Below, in pieces: positions 23,414 through 27,121 of a stretch of 27,121 nt of DNA. The stretch covers positions 1-27,121 of the forward strand of contig CAKSNQ010000021.1 of NCBI GenBank assembly GCA_934476315.1, written 5' to 3'. How positions within the stretch are numbered: the first letter of the stretch is position 1; every line of letters starts with the position of its first letter. The notes beneath the pieces are model-generated. The model had not been told where the DNA came from and did not search any database. It was given only the letters and a program-made list of their open reading frames with translations. Source of the stretch: an uncultured Eubacteriales bacterium. Its GTDB lineage: Bacteria; Bacillota; Clostridia; Oscillospirales; CAG-272. Made by a program: the position numbers and the translations under genes.

Positions 23414-23416
23414 CAT
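23234..23416 (-). CDS. 60-residue Gln/Asn-repeat protein
   Basis: The ATG at 23416 has AAAGGAG about 9 nt upstream and the frame ends in NRNQNCKKAN. Between lies an uninterrupted run of the pentapeptide QNQNN (about ten copies), so about nine of ten residues are Gln or Asn, with one Cys and two Lys at the end. There is no signal peptide, helix or known domain. Asn codons alternate AAC and AAT while Gln is always CAG, so the repeat units differ only at silent sites. I recall short Asn/Gln-rich proteins in other Clostridia, of unknown role. Such composition favours disorder and prion-like assembly. It follows the 506-residue membrane protein on the same strand by 126 bp and is followed by a hairpin. 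A non-coding minisatellite is the alternative. Confidence 0.55.
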   Translation of the reverse strand: MQNQNNQNQNNQNQNNQNQNNQNQNNQNQNNQNQNNQNQNNQNQNNQNQNNRNQNCKKAN

Positions 23417-23542
23417 TTTCTAAATCTCCTTTGCCATTCCTACGCGAATGGACAAGGATAGTATACACACCCCGGCGCGGTTACATACACCGGGCGCGCA
23501 AACTTCAACTTTCAGAATTTCAGAACCGGGCACGCAGGCAGT

Positions 23543-25063
23543 TCACTCCGACAGCGCGTCCGGAGCGTCCGGCACCATGCGCGCGGGCACCAAATCCTCA
23601 CGCAGATTCATGAGCGTATGCGCCAAAGCGACGACATACACGACCGCCACGCCGACATCGACCAGCCCAATCCATCCCACCGTCGGGTAGAAAACAGCGT
23701 ACACAATGTGCGCCGTGAAGCACAGAAGTGCGCAGACCTGCAAGAAAATCAACGAAAGCTCAGCGCTCAACATGATCTTCTTTTGGGACACGTCCGATGT
23801 CGCCGACGCGCCCCCGTGGTTGCCCAGGAAATAGCAATACCGCGCACGGATAGCGCACCAATTGACACTCATGACGACCACCGAAAGGGTCAACAGTGTC
23901 ATTTCCACGACGGTAAGTCCGATGACCACGCGCCACGCCGCCTGCATCTCCTCGCTTTTGGCATACAGAGCGATGTCATATTTCTGATAGAACAGCAACG
24001 TCGCCGTGTAGGTGGCGGCGGAAGCGATTGCCTGCAAAACGGAGGTCGCAATTCCCCACCGGAACAGCTTGTCCGGCAGACTGCGCCGGATGCCGCACAG
24101 GGCAATCACCCATATCATGCCAACCAGAAAAGTCGGCCACAGTCCGATGCCATCCGCGGAGAAATTCAGCGCGAAGGCGCCGCCGAGCACCATCAGAGAA
24201 AGCGAGCGACGCATGGAACGGTAGGGCGCGCGCTCTGGGTGCTCCTTCTCGTCCACTTGGCAAAGCACGAGAACGTTCTCCCAAAAGGTCGTATCCCGCG
24301 CAATATGACTGCAAAACTGCGCCATATGTACAGCCCAGACAACGCCGACCAAGGTACAGACGCTCATGGCGAGAATCCGCGCTCCGGCGATATACGGCAT
24401 GAAATTGAAGCCGTTGGAGTATTGGGTCAGTGCAAGGCACTCCGGAAGCACCGACAGTACGATTTTTACCGTCGCAAAGGCACAGCAACGCCAAAGCGCC
24501 ATATCCGTTACGCTGTTTCCATTTGTGTTTTGCAGATGGGAAATTCTCTTTTGCAGGCAGAAATAGTAGCGCCCATTCCCTTTTCCTTTTCTTTCAAGGC
24601 GCTCCATCCGTGCCGCCAGCGCTTCGCGTTTCCAGTCGCGTCCCGACTGGAGAAGCAATGTTGCGTTATTTCTCATTCCAAGGTAAACCAGACCGTGGAA
24701 AAGCTGTGAGCACAAGGGATAAATCTGCATCAGCTCCAGGATGCCGAACACAAGCGTCAGTGTCAGCACCATGGTGGGACGTTCATGGTCGCTTAGCCCT
24801 GTCGCCCAATAAAGCGCGATTACACGCGCGACCTGAAGCCAGCAAAGCCGTCCCAAAAGCCGCCGTGCCTCCTCCAGGCTCTCGTCGATCTCGCTTGCTC
24901 TCCGCAAAACGCGCCGCAAAAGCAGATACCCGAACAAATCCGGCAGAACGTCGACCAGATTCATACAGGGGTTACACAGGAAGATCAAGGCGGGAAGCCA
25001 TAAAATCCGCCGGTAATTCAATTTTTGCGCAGCACTCTGATGTTCGGACATACTCACAACCAT
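23543..25063 (-). CDS. Uncharacterised polytopic membrane protein (506 residues)
   Basis: The start ATG 25063 has only a weak ribosome site (GGCGGAAG); an ATG four codons later is an alternative. About twelve hydrophobic helices are visible, with a cytosolic-looking charged loop at residues about 140-190 (GRDWKREALAARMERLERKG). I recognise no named family. The N-terminal helix pair reads LPALIFLCNPCMNLVDVLPD then LFGYLLLRRVLRRASEID; a similar arrangement returns at about residues 315-345 (FSADGIGLWPTFLVGMIWVI, ALCGIRRSL) and in the neighbouring 248-residue protein. This suggests a duplicated unit. It is rich in Cys for a bacterial membrane protein. It lies between the 248-residue gene (155 bp upstream) and the Gln/Asn gene, all on one strand. 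Function unknown. Confidence 0.75.
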   Translation of the reverse strand: MVVSMSEHQSAAQKLNYRRILWLPALIFLCNPCMNLVDVLPDLFGYLLLRRVLRRASEIDESLEEARRLLGRLCWLQVARVIALYWATGLSDHERPTMVLTLTLVFGILELMQIYPLCSQLFHGLVYLGMRNNATLLLQSGRDWKREALAARMERLERKGKGNGRYYFCLQKRISHLQNTNGNSVTDMALWRCCAFATVKIVLSVLPECLALTQYSNGFNFMPYIAGARILAMSVCTLVGVVWAVHMAQFCSHIARDTTFWENVLVLCQVDEKEHPERAPYRSMRRSLSLMVLGGAFALNFSADGIGLWPTFLVGMIWVIALCGIRRSLPDKLFRWGIATSVLQAIASAATYTATLLFYQKYDIALYAKSEEMQAAWRVVIGLTVVEMTLLTLSVVVMSVNWCAIRARYCYFLGNHGGASATSDVSQKKIMLSAELSLIFLQVCALLCFTAHIVYAVFYPTVGWIGLVDVGVAVVYVVALAHTLMNLREDLVPARMVPDAPDALSE

Positions 25064-25111
25064 GACTTCCGCCGGGGCGAAAGCTCCCTTTCTTTCTGAA
25101 ATTGCAAATGT

Positions 25112-25139
25112 AGCGGTCAGCGGTCAGCGGTCAGCGGTC
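25112..25139. repeat. Four perfect copies of AGCGGTC
   Basis: The 7-bp unit is repeated four times head to tail in the gap between the two membrane-protein genes. Just right of it, CCTCCC and GGGAGG (about 25159-25174) form a short stem without a T run. Confidence 0.85.
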
Positions 25140-25218
25140 GTGCCGCCCCTGCCTTACCCTCCCTTGGGGAGGAGAACGCGTGGAAAGCACCCAAAGAAGG
25201 AATTCTCCGGGGGCGGTG

Positions 25219-25965
25219 TCATTTCCGCCCGCTTGTATTGTCGTGCTTTTTTTCTTCCTTCCTCCGCTGTTTTTCCGATATGGAGGAAAGATACTTTTCG
25301 CGACGATCCCTGGCTTTTTCCGCGTGATAGCGGCGGTCCGCTTCAATCGCCTCGTTCTCCTTTTGCTCAAAGCGCGCCCGCAGGCGGTTGACAAAGGCGA
25401 AGCGGGAGGGCGCTCGCTCCCTCTCCTGTGCCGGGCAGATGTGCATGTAGCAGGAATAAAGCATCACGCTGTTCATCACCGCCCAGACCAGCTGTAAAAG
25501 CAACAGCACGCCCCAGGCGGGCGAGCCGCTCAGCACCCCGGTCTGCCGCAGAACCGCGACGCAACCGTAGAGCAGAACGATCAGAAAATTTCTCGTCGCG
25601 TAGATCGCCTGTTTGGGCGAGGAAACACGCTTTGCCAGCTCGCGGATGGCAAGGGTGAGGAAGAAATGGTACGCCAGCACCAGCAAAAGGTCCGTCCACA
25701 CCGCCACCTGATTCCACGGGGCACCAACAAATTCCAGCCCCCAGGAGAACAGGCTGTCAAGACCTGCAACGGTCCGGAACAGCGCCACCAGCGAGAGCGG
25801 AATCAGAACCCAGATCGCGCGGGAAAACGCGCGGCAATAGCGCCGAAGCTCGCAAAGCCCGCGATACATCACGCCGTATCCGATCAGAAAGACGAAGCAC
25901 CCATAGGGGCTCATGCCCAAAACATATTCCAGCACGTAACCGAAAAAGAGCCAGCCGAAGCCCAT
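25219..25965 (-). CDS. Uncharacterised membrane protein with charged tail (248 residues)
   Basis: ATG 25965 follows AAAGGAAG by about 7 nt. Six hydrophobic helices occupy residues 1-180, for example WLFFGYVLEYVLGMSPYGCF and LLLLQLVWAVMNSVMLYSCY. The last 65 residues are highly charged (RFEQKENEAIEADRRYHAEK, ARDRREKYLSS, EKQRRKEEKKHD) and probably form a cytosolic coiled coil. I know no named family. Its first helix pair, with Gly, Pro, Gly and a closing ELRR, resembles the opening of the 506-residue neighbour, so the two may be distant relatives. It is 273 bp downstream of secA on the same strand; co-transcription is possible but unproven. Confidence 0.75.
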   Translation of the reverse strand: MGFGWLFFGYVLEYVLGMSPYGCFVFLIGYGVMYRGLCELRRYCRAFSRAIWVLIPLSLVALFRTVAGLDSLFSWGLEFVGAPWNQVAVWTDLLLVLAYHFFLTLAIRELAKRVSSPKQAIYATRNFLIVLLYGCVAVLRQTGVLSGSPAWGVLLLLQLVWAVMNSVMLYSCYMHICPAQERERAPSRFAFVNRLRARFEQKENEAIEADRRYHAEKARDRREKYLSSISEKQRRKEEKKHDNTSGRK

Positions 25966-26044
25966 AGAAACACTTCCTTTCCCCGCCGACGGCGGATTTT
26001 GACTTTAGTCTGAGCCTGACAGGAGCAATCCGTCCGGTTTCGCG

Positions 26045-26174
26045 GGCGAAATCGCCCGCCGTTCCGCGTTTTGCCCCATCCGGTGAAACCCGTCCATGAG
26101 ACCTTTGTCATCCCGGGTGAGCAAAATTCAGCAGGATTGCGTTTTTGGGCGGGAGGCGAAATCGCCCGCCGTTC
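26045..26174. repeat. Pair of REP-like palindromic repeats
   Basis: A 20-bp sequence beginning GGCGAAATCGCC and ending CGCCGTTC occurs identically at 26045-26064 and 26155-26174. Each copy contains a tight stem, GGCG AAAT CGCC; in the first it extends to GCGGGCG/CGCCCGC. The copies are in direct orientation in the gap between secA and the next gene and share the character of dispersed palindromic elements. Confidence 0.75.
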
Positions 26175-26214
26175 GCAAAAAGTCACAAAGATTCCAAGGG
26201 TGCAGCGCCCGCGC

Positions 26215-26253
26215 GTGGGGCAAAAATCTTCTGTCAGGTTACTTTTGCCCCAC
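26215..26253. terminator. Inverted repeat across the secA stop codon
   Basis: GTGGGGCAAAA (26215-26225) and TTTTGCCCCAC (26243-26253) are a perfect 11-bp inverted repeat with a 17-base loop containing the secA stop. In the minus-strand RNA the stem ends in GCCCCAC and no U tract follows, so termination is uncertain; it could instead protect the 3' end. Confidence 0.45.
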
Positions 26254-27121
26254 GTCGGGTTCTCTGGCGCCGCAACACTTCTTATATTTCTTTCCGCTAC
26301 CGCAGGGGCACGGATCGTTGCGTCCGGGCTTCGCTACATTCTTTCTCGGCGTCAGGACGATCTTCTTCGGAGAGGATTTTGACCCCTCAAAGCCCTCGGT
26401 CAGCGGATTGGCGACCTGGACGCGCTCGATCTTCTTCGGGACTGCCGGCATGACGGCGGTCAGAAGCATTCGCACCGTCCGCTCGCGAATATCGGCAATC
26501 ATGGCGGCGAACATCTCCGAGCCTTGGATTCGATACACCGTGACGGGGTCGCGCTGTGCGTACGCCTGGAGTCCGATGCTTCCCTTCAGGTCATCCATCG
26601 CGTCGATATGGTCCATCCACGCAATATCCACGTTTTGAAGCAGGATTTTACGCTCCAGCTCGCGGAAAATCTCCTCACCGAAGAGTGCTTCCTTGGCGTG
26701 ATACAGCGCCAGCGCGCGCTCGGTCAGCGTCTCGCACAAATCCTCGCGGGAGACCTTATGCAGCTGCTCCGGCGCATAACGGAAGTCGTCCTCCCCGGTC
26801 AGATACCCGAGGTACTCGCTCCGCAGACCGTCGAAATCCCAATCCGTCTGGGACTCCCCTGCCGTATGGTTTCCCACCGTATCCCGGATGGTGCCCGCAA
26901 TCATCTTCTGAATCGTTCCGGAGACGTTCTCATCATCCAGAACATCCTGCCGTTGTTTATAAATAATGGTGCGCTGCTGATTCATGATGTCGTCGTAGGA
27001 CAAAACGTACTTGCGGCGCTTGAAGTTCTGATCTTCCAGGCGTTTCTGTGCCGATTCGATCGCGCCGGACAAAATCCGAGCGTCGATCGGGGTATCGTCC
27101 GGCAGTCCCATGCTATCCACC
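26239..27121 (-). CDS. secA: Preprotein translocase ATPase SecA, C-terminal part
   Basis: The gene runs off the right edge; about 294 C-terminal residues are visible out of the usual 840-950. SecA drives export of unfolded preproteins through the SecYEG channel with ATP. Visible parts are the end of motor domain 2 (DDTPIDARILSGAIESAQKR, EDQNFKRRKYVLSYDDIMNQ), the helical scaffold and wing domains (LERKILLQNVDIAWMDHIDA, MDDLKGSIGLQAYAQRDPVT, SEMFAAMIADIRERTVRMLL) and a linker followed by the SEC-C zinc motif GRNDPCPCGSGKKYKKCCG, which binds SecB or ribosomes in other species. The apparent start at 27120 is only an internal GTG at the window border. Confidence 0.97.
   Translation of the reverse strand, partial: VDSMGLPDDTPIDARILSGAIESAQKRLEDQNFKRRKYVLSYDDIMNQQRTIIYKQRQDVLDDENVSGTIQKMIAGTIRDTVGNHTAGESQTDWDFDGLRSEYLGYLTGEDDFRYAPEQLHKVSREDLCETLTERALALYHAKEALFGEEIFRELERKILLQNVDIAWMDHIDAMDDLKGSIGLQAYAQRDPVTVYRIQGSEMFAAMIADIRERTVRMLLTAVMPAVPKKIERVQVANPLTEGFEGSKSSPKKIVLTPRKNVAKPGRNDPCPCGSGKKYKKCCGAREPDVGQK

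Noticed and set aside
22982..23461. Frame beginning with ETTGLEPVTPCMSSKYSN across the tRNA
   Set aside because: This is a well-known spurious protein produced by translating the complement of a tRNA gene, here tRNA-Val, then the repeat array.
23239..23613. Ser/Gly/Asp/Cys repeat frame on the plus strand
   Set aside because: It is the opposite reading of the 15-bp array, which is open in all frames; it has no ribosome site, whereas the minus frame does.
23618..24709. 363-codon plus-strand frame opposite the 506-residue membrane protein
   Set aside because: The minus-strand frame gives regular hydrophobic helices; the plus frame is rich in His/Arg/Gln without features.

Overview
The window looks like a chromosomal segment of a Gram-positive anaerobe of the class Clostridia (Bacillota), probably a gut lineage. 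The reasons are strong GGAGG-type ribosome sites, several near-perfect sigma-A promoters (TTGACA, 16-18 bp, TATAAT-like), NAD+-dependent DNA ligase, a SecA with a SEC-C tail, a flotillin, and several small protein families I associate with Clostridia. I cannot assign a genus. There is no rRNA, CRISPR array, transposase, integrase or phage module.

Left part (1-6400). Positions 1-516 hold no gene I can support, only hairpins. Positions 517-2571 are a scar of broken genes on the minus strand: a sigma-70 region-4-type protein without a normal start, a DUF3592 membrane protein with two frameshifts, the tail of an unknown membrane protein, and the first 47 codons of a CatB/Vat-type acetyltransferase. 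The catB stub is the last member of a four-gene minus-strand operon: TetR regulator, DUF998 membrane protein, GNAT acetyltransferase, catB stub. This operon starts at an excellent promoter whose start site is covered by a palindrome, the likely TetR operator. A MATE efflux pump with its own promoter, long leader and terminator lies just upstream.

Middle (6400-16210). A short conserved-looking protein is followed by a solitary flotillin driven by two tandem promoters, with a possible 36-codon ORF between them. A LysR regulator is divergent from a CPA2-type cation/proton antiporter and an MgtC-like membrane protein, and the shared intergenic region carries two palindromes. This looks like an ion-homeostasis module. 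Next come ligA, a convergent and overlapping Amidase_3 cell-wall amidase without a signal peptide, and rsmI.

Right part (16210-27121), all on the minus strand. It holds a GT4 glycosyltransferase, a very large lipoprotein (two beta-sandwich plus two pectate-lyase-like beta-helix domains after an Asn-Pro-Asp tether), a RimJ/RimL-like acetyltransferase, a frameshifted small membrane protein, tRNA-Val(GAC), a 60-residue protein made almost only of Gln and Asn, two uncharacterised polytopic membrane proteins that share a motif, and the C-terminal third of secA running off the window edge.

Most of the window is ordinary chromosome. The parts I find least explained are the Gln/Asn micro-protein with its two membrane-protein neighbours, the possible antisense arrangement at ligA, the flotillin leader, and the pseudogene cluster at the left.
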